Positions 19,295 through 29,439 of a DNA stretch of 64,000 bases are shown here, piece after piece. The notes beneath the pieces were generated by a model. That model was not told the origin of the DNA. It saw only the letters and a program-made list of their open reading frames with translations, and made no database searches. The DNA comes from Vibrio cidicii (GTDB taxonomy: Bacteria > Pseudomonadota > Gammaproteobacteria > Enterobacterales > Vibrionaceae), in assembly GCF_009763805.1 (NCBI RefSeq), contig NZ_CP046803.1, forward strand, positions 558,001 to 622,000, read 5' to 3'. The position numbers and the translations under genes are program-made. Numbering within the stretch: position 1 is the stretch's first letter; every line of letters starts with the position of its first letter.

Positions 19295-20212
19295 ATGAAA
19301 CTTGATGATCTGGCGCTATTTTTAACCGTGGTGCGTTGCGGCAGTTTTGCACTAGCGGCGAAACAGAAATCGATGTCCACCAGCACGCTGAGCCGCCGTA
19401 TTCAGCAACTTGAACAAGATACGGGCAGCATTTTGCTGATCCGCAACAGTAAAGAGTTGGTGTTGACCAAAGAAGGTGAACAACTGTTCCACAGCTACGC
19501 CGAGCTGTTTGCCCAAATAGAGCGCAAACAAGAAGAGGTCGAGCAAGCGAAGCGAGATTACCGCGGCGAGATTGCGATAAGTGCTCCCGTGTTACCTCTG
19601 CGTCACCAATTAACCCCTTTGGCGCTGGAGTTTGCCGAGCAACATCCGAATGTCACACTGCGCATGCACGTCAACTCGGGGCTCGACTATTTCAACCAGC
19701 GGGATCTGGATATCGCGCTGCGTTTTGGCCCACAACCTGAATCGGACTGGGTGGCGCGTAAACTGGCGCGTAACCCATCTGTGCTCTGTGCCAGTGCCGA
19801 GCTTGCTGCCAAACTAAGCACATCAACGCCTGCCTTAACGCATCCCGAGCAGTTAAATGAGCATCCCCTACTCAGTCTCAACCATAAGCTGCCGTGGATT
19901 TTTCATCACCACAGCGTCGCGCAAAAAGTGCAATTTATTCCGACGGCGCGTTTGTGCTCCGATGAATTGGATACGATAGTGCAAGCCACCTTGCAAGGCA
20001 TGGGCATTGCCCGCCTCCCCAGAGGATTAATGGAGCCGCTGTTACGCAACGGTCAATTGGTGGAACTGCTGCCCGACTGGGAAATCGAAGGCGCAGATGT
20101 CTACTTAATTCACCCGCAACGACGCTTTTTGCCGGAGCGCACTCAAGCTTTAATCGATTACATCATGTTGCATTGGTCGAGAGTGGCGTTTAGTTATTGG
20201 CATCAACCCTAA
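19295..20212 (+). CDS. LysR-family transcriptional regulator
   Basis: A 305-residue LTTR. The N-terminal winged helix is intact ([19 protein letters not shown], then [13 protein letters not shown]), followed by a linker helix and a periplasmic-binding-like effector domain ([27 protein letters not shown]). This subtype is the AaeR/CrgA-like group often next to exporters. It is divergent from the DHA2 exporter across a 122-base gap, the classical arrangement for regulator and target. It probably also regulates itself. Confidence 0.9.
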   Translation: MKLDDLALFLTVVRCGSFALAAKQKSMSTSTLSRRIQQLEQDTGSILLIRNSKELVLTKEGEQLFHSYAELFAQIERKQEEVEQAKRDYRGEIAISAPVLPLRHQLTPLALEFAEQHPNVTLRMHVNSGLDYFNQRDLDIALRFGPQPESDWVARKLARNPSVLCASAELAAKLSTSTPALTHPEQLNEHPLLSLNHKLPWIFHHHSVAQKVQFIPTARLCSDELDTIVQATLQGMGIARLPRGLMEPLLRNGQLVELLPDWEIEGADVYLIHPQRRFLPERTQALIDYIMLHWSRVAFSYWHQP

Positions 20213-20370
20213 TCTGCGCCGAGCGGCTGAGATGAACGATGACGTCGACAGCGTTCTGAGCAATATTTGACCTCACCCCAGCACTGTTGCCATTTTTTAC
20301 GCCAAGTAAAAGGCCGCTGACAGACAGGACAGATTTTCTGCGCCAAGTAGGCCTTTTTATGCGAAGCCAC
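20209..20370 (-). CDS. DUF2256 zinc-ribbon-like small protein
   Basis: I choose GTG 20370, which is preceded by AAAGGGGGG; the longer frame from 20394 starts at an unsupported TTG. The resulting 53-residue protein has four cysteines in two pairs (ICPVCQRPF and YCSERCRR) around [17 protein letters not shown], the hallmark of DUF2256. Function is unknown, but the family often sits near cryptochrome/photolyase genes, as here at a distance of about 2.5 kb. Its end overlaps the LysR stop by four bases. Confidence 0.8.
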   Translation of the reverse strand: MASHKKAYLAQKICPVCQRPFTWRKKWQQCWGEVKYCSERCRRHRSSQPLGAD

Positions 20371-20507
20371 GCTCCCCCCTTTATTTACTAACAAATCTGC
20401 AGAATATACGTAGCTTGGGAAACGGTTGGTTTAACACTAAGAGCAAGAAATTATACCAATCTGATACGGTCACTCGTACAGCATCACAGTAGCTGGCAAG
20501 GGATTGA

Positions 20508-20574
20508 ACTCTCGTACCTCCAAGGTTAGTGCTTAAACCGACCTTGTGAGCCACGAGAGTCGTTAGAAAAACGA
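20508..20574. other. Structured intergenic element (nested hairpins, tRNA-like look)
   Basis: ACTCTCGT (20508-20515) pairs perfectly with ACGAGAGT (20553-20560). Inside, CAAGGT (20521-20526) pairs with ACCTTG (20541-20546). A small hairpin TCGTT-AGAAA-AACGA (20560-20574) follows. Read on the minus strand, GTGGCTCA and GAGAGTTCAATCC resemble D-arm and T-arm pieces of a tRNA, but the T-stem does not pair and there is no acceptor stem. It could be a tRNA remnant, a terminator variant or a regulatory RNA; I cannot assign it. Confidence 0.4.
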
Positions 20575-20653
20575 TCGATAAGGTAAGCCGCTTTTGTCGT
20601 AGACAAATACCTATGATTAAAAAAGGACAAACCCACAATCAGCCACTTACAGT

Positions 20654-22552
20654 TTAAAGTTTAAAACGTTTAACGATGCTGATGAGTTGATCATTCACAT
20701 TCGCGATATCTTCCGCATTTCGGTTAACCAACTGGCCGTTGCTATCTAGGTTAGAAACAATCTCGCTGATCGCATTCATATTGCGGCTCACCTCTTGGGT
20801 GACACTACTCTGCTCCTCCGCTGCGGTGGCGATCTGTGAGCTCAAGTCATTGATTTCATCAACAAAGTGCGTCAAAGACTCTAGACTGCTTTCTACATCC
20901 GCCGATCCAGTTGCGGTGTCTTGACAGCGCTCCTTGGTATATTTCATTGATTCAACCACATTTTGACAACCATCCAAAAGATCCTTGAGTGCGAACTCTA
21001 TCTCGCCTGTGCTGTCTTTGGTTCGGCTAGCGAGCTTACGCACTTCATCCGCCACAACCGCAAACCCTCGTCCTTGTTCACCCGCTCGGGCAGCTTCAAT
21101 CGCCGCATTCAACGCCAATAAATTGGTTTGCTCTGCAATATCGCCAATGACAGTGAGCACTGTGCTGATACTTTGCGTTTGTGAATTCATTTTTTGCACA
21201 TCCGATGAGGCTTTTTCCACATCATCAATCAACGCAGAAATGGTCAGTTTTGACTTATCAACGATTTTCTTCGATTCACCACTGACTTTGTTGGCCTGCT
21301 GGGTCAAGCTGGCTGTGTTGGCGGCGTCGGTGGCCATTGAGTTTGCAGTGGCGTCCATTTCTTCTACCGCAGTAACAATCTGCTCTGTTTCCGTTACGTG
21401 GCTCTGCAAAATTTGTGTGTTGTGTTTCGATTGCTCTCTTAAGCGAGATACGTTATCTTTCAGTGCTTCACTCATACTCTGAACTTCACGCATCATCTTT
21501 TGTAGTTCTTCAATAAAACGGTTTACACCCGCTGAAATTTGCCCGATATCGTCGTTTGACGTCACGGCAAGACGCTGAGTGAGATCGCCATTGCCACTCG
21601 ATAAGTTGGCGATCATATCGCGCAAAGAAATAATTGGGCGATAGAGAATATTGATCAGAATAAAAGCCAAGATCACACTGATAACGGTGGCGATAACCGT
21701 CACAATAATCGCACTCGTCCGCGCATCATCTAACTCGGCAAAGGCGATGGATTTATCCAGACCAACGGCATAAACCCATTTCTTATCCCCAACTTGAATA
21801 CTTCTTGAAAACAACAGCTTATCTTGACCATTCAACTGGTACTCAAATAAAGCTTCTTCGTTATTAACGGCATTTTCTGCCGCTGCTCTAAACCAACTGT
21901 AGCTATTGGCTTTTTCACCGGCTTTAATCGCACTCGACGACGAGGCAAGCAGTGTTGTGCTCTCATTCATAATCACGACCACAGCTCCTGGCTCACTTGT
22001 CTTGACCATATCATTGAGAAAAGAGAGGGTCATATCGACAGATACCGTGCCATTTTTCACTTTGTCGATGATTGTTACCCAATAAATTCCATCTGTACCC
22101 AGATAAGGATCGGTTACCGCAACATCGGTTGATCTCTGCGCGGCTTGGTACCACGGGCGTTCGACAACATTGCCATTGAGCTTGTGATTCGGCCAGCTTT
22201 CACTGCTTATGTTCCAGTACGCATCACCGGAATCAAATGCGATAACCGCACTCGCAACGTTCATGGCATTGGCGAGAAACTTGGTCTGCGCAATGATCTC
22301 CTCGGGCGTTCCGGTAATCATTTTATTCTTGTGTAAGCTTGCAACCTTCCTGATGCCGTTCACTTTTTCATTGATGTACCCTTCAATCATCTCCGCCTGA
22401 TCTTTCACGAAGGAGCGATTCTGACCGAGAATATTTTTGGTCAGCGAGTCTTTTTGTTCGTGATATGAGGCAAAATTGGCCAGCGATACCGAAATCGCCA
22501 CCAGTAAACTGACAGAAAGCAAAAGTGTTTTCTTTAATCCCAGATTGAGCAT
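20654..22552 (-). CDS. Methyl-accepting chemotaxis protein
   Basis: A 632-residue chemoreceptor: N-terminal TM ([21 protein letters not shown]), a periplasmic dCache-like sensor with [20 protein letters not shown], a second TM near residue 280-300, a HAMP domain ([22 protein letters not shown]), and the signalling tip ([24 protein letters not shown] region) that contacts CheA and CheW. PWYxxA and TDPY are typical of dCache_1 sensors, many of which bind amino acids or other small ligands. The ligand here is unknown. Confidence 0.94.
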   Translation of the reverse strand: MLNLGLKKTLLLSVSLLVAISVSLANFASYHEQKDSLTKNILGQNRSFVKDQAEMIEGYINEKVNGIRKVASLHKNKMITGTPEEIIAQTKFLANAMNVASAVIAFDSGDAYWNISSESWPNHKLNGNVVERPWYQAAQRSTDVAVTDPYLGTDGIYWVTIIDKVKNGTVSVDMTLSFLNDMVKTSEPGAVVVIMNESTTLLASSSSAIKAGEKANSYSWFRAAAENAVNNEEALFEYQLNGQDKLLFSRSIQVGDKKWVYAVGLDKSIAFAELDDARTSAIIVTVIATVISVILAFILINILYRPIISLRDMIANLSSGNGDLTQRLAVTSNDDIGQISAGVNRFIEELQKMMREVQSMSEALKDNVSRLREQSKHNTQILQSHVTETEQIVTAVEEMDATANSMATDAANTASLTQQANKVSGESKKIVDKSKLTISALIDDVEKASSDVQKMNSQTQSISTVLTVIGDIAEQTNLLALNAAIEAARAGEQGRGFAVVADEVRKLASRTKDSTGEIEFALKDLLDGCQNVVESMKYTKERCQDTATGSADVESSLESLTHFVDEINDLSSQIATAAEEQSSVTQEVSRNMNAISEIVSNLDSNGQLVNRNAEDIANVNDQLISIVKRFKL

Positions 22553-22899
22553 GTTGTTTCCCTCAGCATTACTCGAATGAGCCGTTATTGGCTTTTTCTA
22601 CACGTTTTCTCAATGGTTATGCCATCTTTGTTCTTTAAAAAGATAGCACTCGCTAGCTTACAATTCCCTAGATTAGAAAATTAAAACAGAGCACCGTAAA
22701 ACTCTGACCAAAGGGGTATTTTCTTTGTAGTGCTCTTCGAATTAAGGTAGAACAATAACAGCGCGATTTGACCAGGGAGACAAGCCACCTTTTGCTTAAT
22801 GTCATCTCAATCAAGCCATTGATCTATCAGCAGTAAACAGGTGTTCACACTGCGTTTGATTGGGCTACAATTAACCCAAAGTATTAGCAGGCGTAATCG
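22553..22899. other. Intergenic region between MCP and binding-protein gene
   Basis: About 350 bases without a supported gene. It should contain the divergent promoters of the chemoreceptor and the binding protein. I see no clear hairpin terminator, repeat or known RNA motif. Confidence 0.4.
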
Positions 22900-23719
22900 A
22901 TGAAATACAAATTACATTCCAATGTGACTCTCGCTCTTGTTCTGAGTAGCGTGAGCAACACGTCAGTTTTAGCCAGTCAACCCATTGCGCTGGATCTCTA
23001 CACTCAAGAGTTCCCGCCACTGCAATTTATGCTAGACGGTAAACCGCAAGGTTATGTGATCGAGTTTGTCACCGCACTCGTGCAAGATGCGTCGAAAACG
23101 ATACCACTTGAGATCAAACAGATTCATTTCGCGCCTTGGAATCGCGCGATAAAAACCACCATAGAGACAGAAAACACACTGTTTTTCTCCGTGTCACGTA
23201 CTCCCGAGCGTGAAGATAAATTTCAATGGATTGGGCAAGTTTCGCCTTACAAAGTCGGCTTATATCGGCTGGCAAGCAGCCCTCAAGTCAGCGCCAAAAA
23301 TTTAGAGGAATTGAAAGGCTATCGTTTCGGTTTCGCAGGTCGGCAGCTCGTTTAGTGAACTGCTGGCAACAAATGGCTTAGATCAGGTCATTCCGGTAGA
23401 AAAGGGCAAAGAAGCCATCAGGCTGCTGCACACTCACCGCGTCGATTTTGCTCCTATGGTTGAGGCCAGTTTCCACTATCGAATGCAAGAGTATGGCTAC
23501 GATCCGCATGAGTTTGTCAAAGTCATGAACGTCACCCCTTTGTGTCAGGATTTATGGCTGGTTACTGGCAATCACACTTCCGCTTCCGTCGTTGACGCTT
23601 TGAAAAGCAGCTATAGCAAATTGCAGCAACAAGCCTATCTCGATAAACTCGTGGCAGAATTTACCCCGACCAGCGCTATCATGCTGCGCTACAGCGAAAG
23701 TAAGGCGAATCCGCGATAA
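22900..23719 (+). CDS. Periplasmic solute-binding protein, SBP_bac_3-like (frameshifted)
   Basis: ATG 22900 opens a signal peptide (ALVLSSVSNTSVLASQP) followed by IALDLYTQEFPPLQFMLDGKPQGY and FAPWNRAIKT, typical of family 3 amino-acid-type binding proteins lacking an adjacent transporter. The frame breaks after RFGFAG. Removing one G from the GG at 23338-23339 joins it to VGSSFSELLATNGLDQ and the rest, giving 272 residues. Such stand-alone proteins in vibrios may serve signalling or transport; the ligand is unknown. The frameshift looks like a sequencing error. Confidence 0.78.
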
Positions 23720-23852
23720 TGCCTTTGATGCTTCATTTTGGTTCTGCCCTGAAGTGAATTCATCACTGGCACTCCTGCCCCGTTAGAGCGATAATCCCGC
23801 CCTTTGTGAGCTCCCCGCTCAACGAGCGTAATACAGAAGTAGAAAGACAGTG

Positions 23853-24389
23853 ATGACAACTGAGCCAACAGTGATAATTGGACTGCACAATCCTAAAAGC
23901 CCCACCAATGTCGGCGCGGTGATGCGCGCAGCAGGTTGCTACAACGCCACTCAGGTAAGATACAACGGCAGCCGTTATAGCCGCGCGGCAAGATTTCAGA
24001 CCGATACACAAAATAGCCATGAGCGGATTGCTTTGCTGGAGATGGACGACCTCACCGCCAGCCTCGACAGCGATGTGGCGATCGTCTGTGTCGAACTGGT
24101 GGTCGGTGCCACTGCCCTGCCGAATTTCACCCATCCAGAAAAAGCCATTTATCTGTTTGGCCCGGAAGATGGCTCATTGCCGCAAGAAGTGGTCGACAAA
24201 GCACATCATGTTGTTTACGTGCCTACTCACGGCTGCATGAATCTCGCCGCAACTGTCAACGTCGTGATGTACGATCGCTTAGCGAAAACACTCGGTGCGA
24301 TAGACGATAACGCGCAAGTCATCGCCAACCGCGATAACAAAAACCGTTTACGAGTCAAAGAAAGCGGTTATAAAGAAAGCGGTTATTAG
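23853..24389 (+). CDS. SPOUT-class RNA methyltransferase (TrmH/SpoU family)
   Basis: I use ATG 23853; an upstream in-frame GTG (23850) has less support. All three SPOUT motifs are present: NPKSPTNVGAVMRAAG, AIYLFGPEDGSLPQ and VPTHGCMNLAATVNVVMYDR. The length (about 178 residues) fits single-domain TrmL-like enzymes that methylate ribose 2'-OH in RNA using SAM, bound in the trefoil knot. The RNA target is not evident. The C-terminus carries a perfect tandem duplication of KESGY. Confidence 0.87.
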   Translation: MTTEPTVIIGLHNPKSPTNVGAVMRAAGCYNATQVRYNGSRYSRAARFQTDTQNSHERIALLEMDDLTASLDSDVAIVCVELVVGATALPNFTHPEKAIYLFGPEDGSLPQEVVDKAHHVVYVPTHGCMNLAATVNVVMYDRLAKTLGAIDDNAQVIANRDNKNRLRVKESGYKESGY

Positions 24390-24404
24390 CGTAGCTCTAA
24401 TAAA

Positions 24405-24911
24405 TCAAAGCCACGACATCTCTCTGATCCATTTTTGCATATAAGGGTAGCCTTTTTCTGAGTCCGCCATTTCCCAGGCGACCAGTAAAGGAAAACCGAA
24501 ACCTTTCCCTTGTGAGAATGCATCAATTAAACTGTTGCTTCCACCTCGATAACCTTCTTCATGGAAGACGAGATTCAACGGCAGCCCTAAATGCGTTACG
24601 GCCGCGACCGCCCATGCTGTTGCGGCCATCTCTTCGCCATGCATACGTTGCGATTCACGCCCGTTAAGTAAACCATTTTTGTAGATGTCGCCATGTAGGA
24701 ACTGACGCTCTTGTGGCTCACAAACGGCAATGTGCCCGGCTTCATGCAAAATATCCCCTGCAAACGCCAATTTATCGAGATCAATCTGCAAAACGCCATG
24801 GTGTAAATGTAAACCGGGTAAAAACGTTGTTTGCTCTATCGAAGCCCGCTCAAAAGGCACACCAATTTGAGTCAAAAAGCCCATGATTTTTTCTGCTATC
24901 GCCCTATCCAT
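24405..24911 (-). CDS. Hypothetical protein with HExxH-type motif
   Basis: I choose ATG 24911, preceded by AAAGGAACGG, over the longer frame. The 168-residue product contains LHEAGHIAVCEP, an HExxH zinc-metallopeptidase-like motif, and later HGEEMAATAWAVAA, whose Glu could be a third ligand. I do not recognise a named family. There is no signal peptide, so it is probably cytoplasmic. Protease activity is possible but not shown. Confidence 0.7.
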   Translation of the reverse strand: MDRAIAEKIMGFLTQIGVPFERASIEQTTFLPGLHLHHGVLQIDLDKLAFAGDILHEAGHIAVCEPQERQFLHGDIYKNGLLNGRESQRMHGEEMAATAWAVAAVTHLGLPLNLVFHEEGYRGGSNSLIDAFSQGKGFGFPLLVAWEMADSEKGYPYMQKWIREMSWL

Positions 24912-25255
24912 CTGCCGTTCCTTTGCCTTCACGCTGTTGTATTTCTGACCATTACCTTCGCGTATGAGCAGCGATTTTTCAATTCGACAGCGGTGTTGTC
25001 GTCAGATTTAGCCGGACACATCTCGTTTTTGCCTTTTGGGCCAATTAATCTAGTTAGGCTAACGAGCCTTGCCAAGTTTGCAAGACTCTAAATAGTTGCA
25101 TTTTTATCACCCATAATCACCGTTGGGAAATCGATACAACATTACTTAATGTTGATGCCTCTATGTAGACCTTATTAGATAGTGCGTACTATCAATAGAA
25201 ATGCTATTTTTTGCATCTATTATGTAAAAACAAACATCAAAACATAGCGAAAATC

Positions 25256-26194
25256 ATGGACAGAATTTGGCGTCAATATTTGGAAGTAGCTTCTTGTAAA
25301 AATGTTAGCCACGCGGCAAAAAAACTCTGCATCAGCCAGCCTACACTGACCCACAATATGAAGAAGTTGGAAGCCGAGCTTGATATTGTCCTGTTTAACC
25401 GTTCATCAAAAGGTATCACATTGACAGAAAGTGGCGAGTTACTGCTTGAGCAGACTCGAATCATGCAGCGCCTTTATGACAACACTCTGAGTAAACTGGC
25501 TCATGTTAACAAACGTCAGGAACGAGAACTGAAAGTTGGTACCGGCCATGCCTGGTGGCATCTTTTCCTTAGAGAGGCCGTAAAAGATTACCGTCAAAAA
25601 CACCCTGGAGCTAATATTACGATTGATGTGGGAAACCATTTACCACAAATGGACTTGCTACTAAGTGGTGATATCGACTTGTTCATTGGTCACGAAATTA
25701 CCGGGTTAAGCAGAAAGGCAGAAGTGAAGTTTCTCCCGTTACGTATGACCGAAAACAGCGTGTTTGTTCGCAAAGGGCATCCACTGACCTACAAAGAAAG
25801 TTGCACTCTTCAAGATCTCATCGAATTCCCTACACTGGAAGTGAAACCAAGCGAAGACCGATATCAACATCTGATAGAAGATCCTCAAGAGATCAAACTG
25901 TACCGCTCCATACATCAACTGACTGAAAAAATAATCTACTCCAGTAATTCACTCAGTGTCAGTATGGACCTAGTCAAAGACAGCAATGCCTTGCTGCCTT
26001 TTCCTGAAGTCATGGCGGACTATTTTGCTGATTTTGGCTTAGTCCCATTGCCATTGAACGAAACGTACTCAAAGGCATCCTTCGGTATCTACCTGCTTAG
26101 AGAATCCAGTGAGGATAACCATATATGCGAGCTTGTGGCACTGATAAATCATTATATAGATGGAAAATTTGGTTATCTTAAAGCGGCAAACTAA
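25256..26194 (+). CDS. LysR-family transcriptional regulator (accessory locus)
   Basis: I take ATG 25256 (MDRIWRQYLEVASCKNVSHA), which gives the usual LTTR N-terminus; the longer frame starts at TTG inside A+T-rich leader. The HTH reads NVSHAAKKLCISQPTLTHNMKKLE. The effector domain follows to residue 312. It is convergent with the GH32 gene, with two bases between stops. Base composition is lower in G+C than the flanking genes. It may control the neighbouring levanase and MalE-like genes, but it is not divergent from them, so this is a guess. Confidence 0.88.
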   Translation: MDRIWRQYLEVASCKNVSHAAKKLCISQPTLTHNMKKLEAELDIVLFNRSSKGITLTESGELLLEQTRIMQRLYDNTLSKLAHVNKRQERELKVGTGHAWWHLFLREAVKDYRQKHPGANITIDVGNHLPQMDLLLSGDIDLFIGHEITGLSRKAEVKFLPLRMTENSVFVRKGHPLTYKESCTLQDLIEFPTLEVKPSEDRYQHLIEDPQEIKLYRSIHQLTEKIIYSSNSLSVSMDLVKDSNALLPFPEVMADYFADFGLVPLPLNETYSKASFGIYLLRESSEDNHICELVALINHYIDGKFGYLKAAN

Positions 26195-26196
26195 TT

Positions 26197-27654
26197 CTAC
26201 GTTACTCGCTGAAAGCGACTTTCCGCCACTGAAACCGAGCCTTTAGTACAAGCCAATCTTGGTGATAACGGCTCCGGGCAGAACACGAGGTTAGTGAAAG
26301 AATACAACCCATCTAACAACTGCATTTCACTGGAACAGGCATCAGATACATGGAGTAAATCCATAAGTTCACGAGCCGGCAGTTTTAGTTCACTCTCATA
26401 AGCGAAATGAATCTCGTACTTACTGCTTCCGTTCTGATCAAGAACATTTCGTTTGGTCGTCACGGTTAAACCGGACTCACTGCGGGAAAATGTATAGCAG
26501 ATTGCGTCATTGCCGAAAGGGTAATATTCAATATCACTACCGACACTAAGTGACAACGAGAACCTTGTGATACCTACTTGAAAATCACTTGATAGCTGTA
26601 AAGTGTTACCTTCACTTAATAAGACATTACTCTCAAGATCCGAAGGTTGTGCATCTAGCCACTGATGAGGGAGCTTACTAACCAAGCGTAGTCTACCCTC
26701 TATGTTCGTTAACTCTAGTTCTCTCGGGACACTCATCGCTCCTCGCCAATGGGAGGTAGGGATGCTATCTGCATACAAATTATTGCTCATCCAAGCGATA
26801 GCGATACGTCGGCCGTCCGCAACATCAGACCAACTTTGTGCTGCGTAGAAATCACGGCCATGATCCAACCACAGCACACTTTCATCTGAGTTTTCATTCA
26901 CAAATTGATACCCATCGAAGGCACCTACAAAATACTGGGTACCAGTTCCGCCCGTCGGTCCGCAATGCTGCACACCGGCTACCAATACCCAATATGTTTT
27001 ATTCTCAAATGTAAGCGGAAAAAGATCAGGACATTCCAGAGCACTATCATCATGAGCCCCAGCAGTAGCACCAAATACGCTGGATTTCTTCCAATTTTGC
27101 ATGTCTATTGAGCGGTAAATTCCAATATCCTGTCCTTCTGAAACAACCATAATCCATGCCTCTGACTCATCATGGCGAAACACCTTGGGATCTCGAAAAT
27201 CAAGTAACCCAGGATTCTCTAATACAAGGCTGTTTTTCTCCTTGCTCCAACTTTTGCCACCGTCACGACTGACGGCAACATGTTGGCTCTGAATCCAAGC
27301 TGAGCCGTCTTTGGGCTGAAAATTTGCGGTATAAAATGCAACTACACCTGGGTGAGTATTCTGCTTATCAAAAAAGCCACTTGAATTTTTCCAGTCAATA
27401 ACGGCGCTACCGGAAAAACAAGCACCAAACCTATCCGGTTTAAGCGCGACTGGCATATGAATCCAATTTAAAAGATCTTTAGATACTGCATGCCCCCAGT
27501 GCATGGGGCCCCATACAGTGTCAAAAGGGTGATACTGATAAAAGAGATGATATTCGTCATTAATACAAACTAGGCCATTGGGGTCATTCAACCAGCCAAA
27601 AGGCGGTGTAAAGTGAAACTTAGGGCGATAACTATCGCTGGTTAGAGGTCTCAT
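26197..27654 (-). CDS. Glycoside hydrolase family 32, levanase/fructanase-like
   Basis: I start at ATG 27654 (MRPLTSDSYRPKFHFTP), which has GGATA upstream; a longer frame to 27690 exists. All GH32 catalytic motifs are seen: WLNDPNG (nucleophile Asp), FRDPKVF (transition-state Asp) and ECPDLF (acid/base Glu). GRDFYAAQSWSDV and the YFVGAFDGYQF stretch point to the SacC/levanase-like exo-beta-fructosidase group rather than sucrose-6-phosphate hydrolase. A C-terminal beta-sandwich follows. There is no signal peptide, so it should act on imported fructo-oligosaccharides or sucrose. A MalE-like binding protein lies upstream on the same strand. Confidence 0.92.
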   Translation of the reverse strand: MRPLTSDSYRPKFHFTPPFGWLNDPNGLVCINDEYHLFYQYHPFDTVWGPMHWGHAVSKDLLNWIHMPVALKPDRFGACFSGSAVIDWKNSSGFFDKQNTHPGVVAFYTANFQPKDGSAWIQSQHVAVSRDGGKSWSKEKNSLVLENPGLLDFRDPKVFRHDESEAWIMVVSEGQDIGIYRSIDMQNWKKSSVFGATAGAHDDSALECPDLFPLTFENKTYWVLVAGVQHCGPTGGTGTQYFVGAFDGYQFVNENSDESVLWLDHGRDFYAAQSWSDVADGRRIAIAWMSNNLYADSIPTSHWRGAMSVPRELELTNIEGRLRLVSKLPHQWLDAQPSDLESNVLLSEGNTLQLSSDFQVGITRFSLSLSVGSDIEYYPFGNDAICYTFSRSESGLTVTTKRNVLDQNGSSKYEIHFAYESELKLPARELMDLLHVSDACSSEMQLLDGLYSFTNLVFCPEPLSPRLACTKGSVSVAESRFQRVT

Positions 27655-27735
27655 CGAGGTATCCTTAAACCAATAAGAATTGGCCCGCAAAGAAAATTGC
27701 GGGCTAAAGCGAGTGGATAAGTGAAATAACGTTGA

Positions 27736-28920
27736 TTATTTTGTCATTTGTTTTTTGGCATCTTCAAGAGCCGCGTCTACAGTTTGACGGCCATCAACAA
27801 TATTAACAATGGCACTCTTAACCGCACCCCAGAACCCATTCATTTCTGGTATATTGGGCATAATTTCACCATTGATAGCATTATCCATGGTCGCAGCTAT
27901 ACGTGGATCTTGTTCAAGTTCTTGCTGAAAAGACTTTAGTGCTACTGCACCCAAAGCGGAATCGTTATTAACCGTTCGCAAACCTTCTTTGGTTAGCAGG
28001 TAGTTCTCCAAAAATTCGATCGCCAGATCTCGATTGGGAGAGGCAGTGCTAATACCGGCAGCCAAAACACCTACAAAAGGTTTTGAATCTTGACCATTGA
28101 ACTTCAGCAACGTGGTTACACCGTAGTTTACGCCTGATTTGTCCATATTGGTCCAAGACCAAGGACCGTTGATCGTCATAGCAACACGCCCCTGATTAAA
28201 TTCAGCTTCTGATACGGAGTAATCCATATCGGCGGAGATGACTCCTTTGCTTACCAAACTTTTCACCAGTGACATTGCGTTTTTTGACCCCGAATTCGCT
28301 ACACCAGCATCCTTGACGTCATAACCAAAAGCAGTTTTCTTAAAGGCATAACCACCATTTGCAGCCATCAAAGGCCAAGTGAAATACGGCTCTTTCAAAT
28401 TCCACATAATGGCTTTCTTGCCATCCTTTTGCAGTTCTTTATCTAGAGCTTCAATTTCTTCCCAGTTCTTTGGAGGATTAGGAAGTAGGTCCTTGTTATA
28501 GATAAGAGATAACGATTCAATTGCGATTGGATAGCCGACAATCTTACCTTTGTAGTCCACTGCATCCCACGCAAAATCTACGATACCCTCTTTAGTGGCT
28601 TTTGAAGGCTTTATTTCGACTAGAAGGCCAGCTTCAGCATATCCACCAAACCGATCGTGGGCAAACAGCATGATATCTGGGCCATCTCCTAATGCTGCGG
28701 TTTGAGGAAATATATCTTGCAAAGAACCAGGATGAGCAACTGTCACCGGAATACCCGTATCTGCCTCAAAGCGTTTACCGACCTCAGCCATTCCCTTATA
28801 GCCTTTATCACCACTCATCCAGATTGTTAACTGCCCCTCTTGAATCGCTGCAAAAGAGTTCATTGGACTGATTGCTACAAAAGTACTTAGTGCAATCATG
28901 CTTAAGTTCATCTTCTTCAT
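27736..28920 (-). CDS. MalE-like sugar-binding protein (maltodextrin-binding paralogue)
   Basis: The start is ATG 28920 with GGAA upstream (alternatives 28923 and GTG 28938). A signal peptide ends in NSFAA. The mature protein aligns end to end, from memory, with E. coli Mal[72 protein letters not shown] and [10 protein letters not shown]. Most sugar contacts are kept (D14, K15, D65, R66, E111, E153, Y155, W230, W340 in E. coli numbering), but W62 is Phe and Y341 is Gly, so specificity may differ. No permease or ATPase gene is present. Co-directional with the levanase. Confidence 0.9.
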   Translation of the reverse strand: MKKMNLSMIALSTFVAISPMNSFAAIQEGQLTIWMSGDKGYKGMAEVGKRFEADTGIPVTVAHPGSLQDIFPQTAALGDGPDIMLFAHDRFGGYAEAGLLVEIKPSKATKEGIVDFAWDAVDYKGKIVGYPIAIESLSLIYNKDLLPNPPKNWEEIEALDKELQKDGKKAIMWNLKEPYFTWPLMAANGGYAFKKTAFGYDVKDAGVANSGSKNAMSLVKSLVSKGVISADMDYSVSEAEFNQGRVAMTINGPWSWTNMDKSGVNYGVTTLLKFNGQDSKPFVGVLAAGISTASPNRDLAIEFLENYLLTKEGLRTVNNDSALGAVALKSFQQELEQDPRIAATMDNAINGEIMPNIPEMNGFWGAVKSAIVNIVDGRQTVDAALEDAKKQMTK

Positions 28921-29385
28921 CATTGGATTCCATTTCACGTATATTATCGGTTTGCAAAAAATTCGGTTAAGATCACTATTTATTGTACGTTAAACAACCA
29001 ACCGTCATTTCCCACCCATAATATGAAATCTACTCAAAGGGGTGAAATGCATATTTCCTAGAACTTCCATAGAAAAATTCTATATCAAACCTAAATTAGG
29101 TGATCGTTGGCAAGGTATTCTTATTTAAATGGCAGGAGTTCAAGCTAAAAAGCGTGAATTGTTTATCAAAATGTAGGCCTGCTAGCAGCGCATGGGCAGG
29201 AAGGGAAGTGATTGCCAGCAGTTCCTTTGAAGGAAAGCTACAGCTTACTCTTACCCTCGAAAAGCCATCTCAAATAAAGGCACGGAGGCTCCTTATCTTT
29301 CAGGTAGAAGCTATATACCAGCTTCGGTTGATAAATTCCGAAAAATAGTAAAAAGCTTGTCTCTGTCTACACTTATCCTTTGATA
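28921..29385. other. Intergenic region at the edge of the accessory locus
   Basis: About 465 bases, strongly A+T-rich near the MalE-like gene (promoter region) and more mixed towards guaC. An open frame at 29100-29348 has no ribosome binding site, no domain and unconvincing composition, so I do not call it. No direct repeats or integrase remnant were found to mark an insertion boundary. Confidence 0.4.
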
Positions 29386-29411
29386 TAAAAAGAGCCGCAA
29401 AAGCGGCTCTA
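29386..29411 (-). terminator. Intrinsic terminator of guaC
   Basis: On the minus strand AGAGCCGC-TTTT-GCGGCTCT (29410-29391) is followed by TTTTTATATC. It lies about 30 bases after the guaC stop. Confidence 0.93.
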
Positions 29412-29439
29412 GATAGTTTGTAATTTCCGAAGTGTTGGC

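Noticed and set aside
20381..20638. Open frame of 85 codons on the minus strand
   Set aside because: It runs through the nested hairpin element, has no ribosome binding site and resembles no protein.
29100..29348. Open frame of 82 codons downstream of the accessory locus
   Set aside because: No ribosome binding site, no recognisable domain and no supporting context; probably chance.
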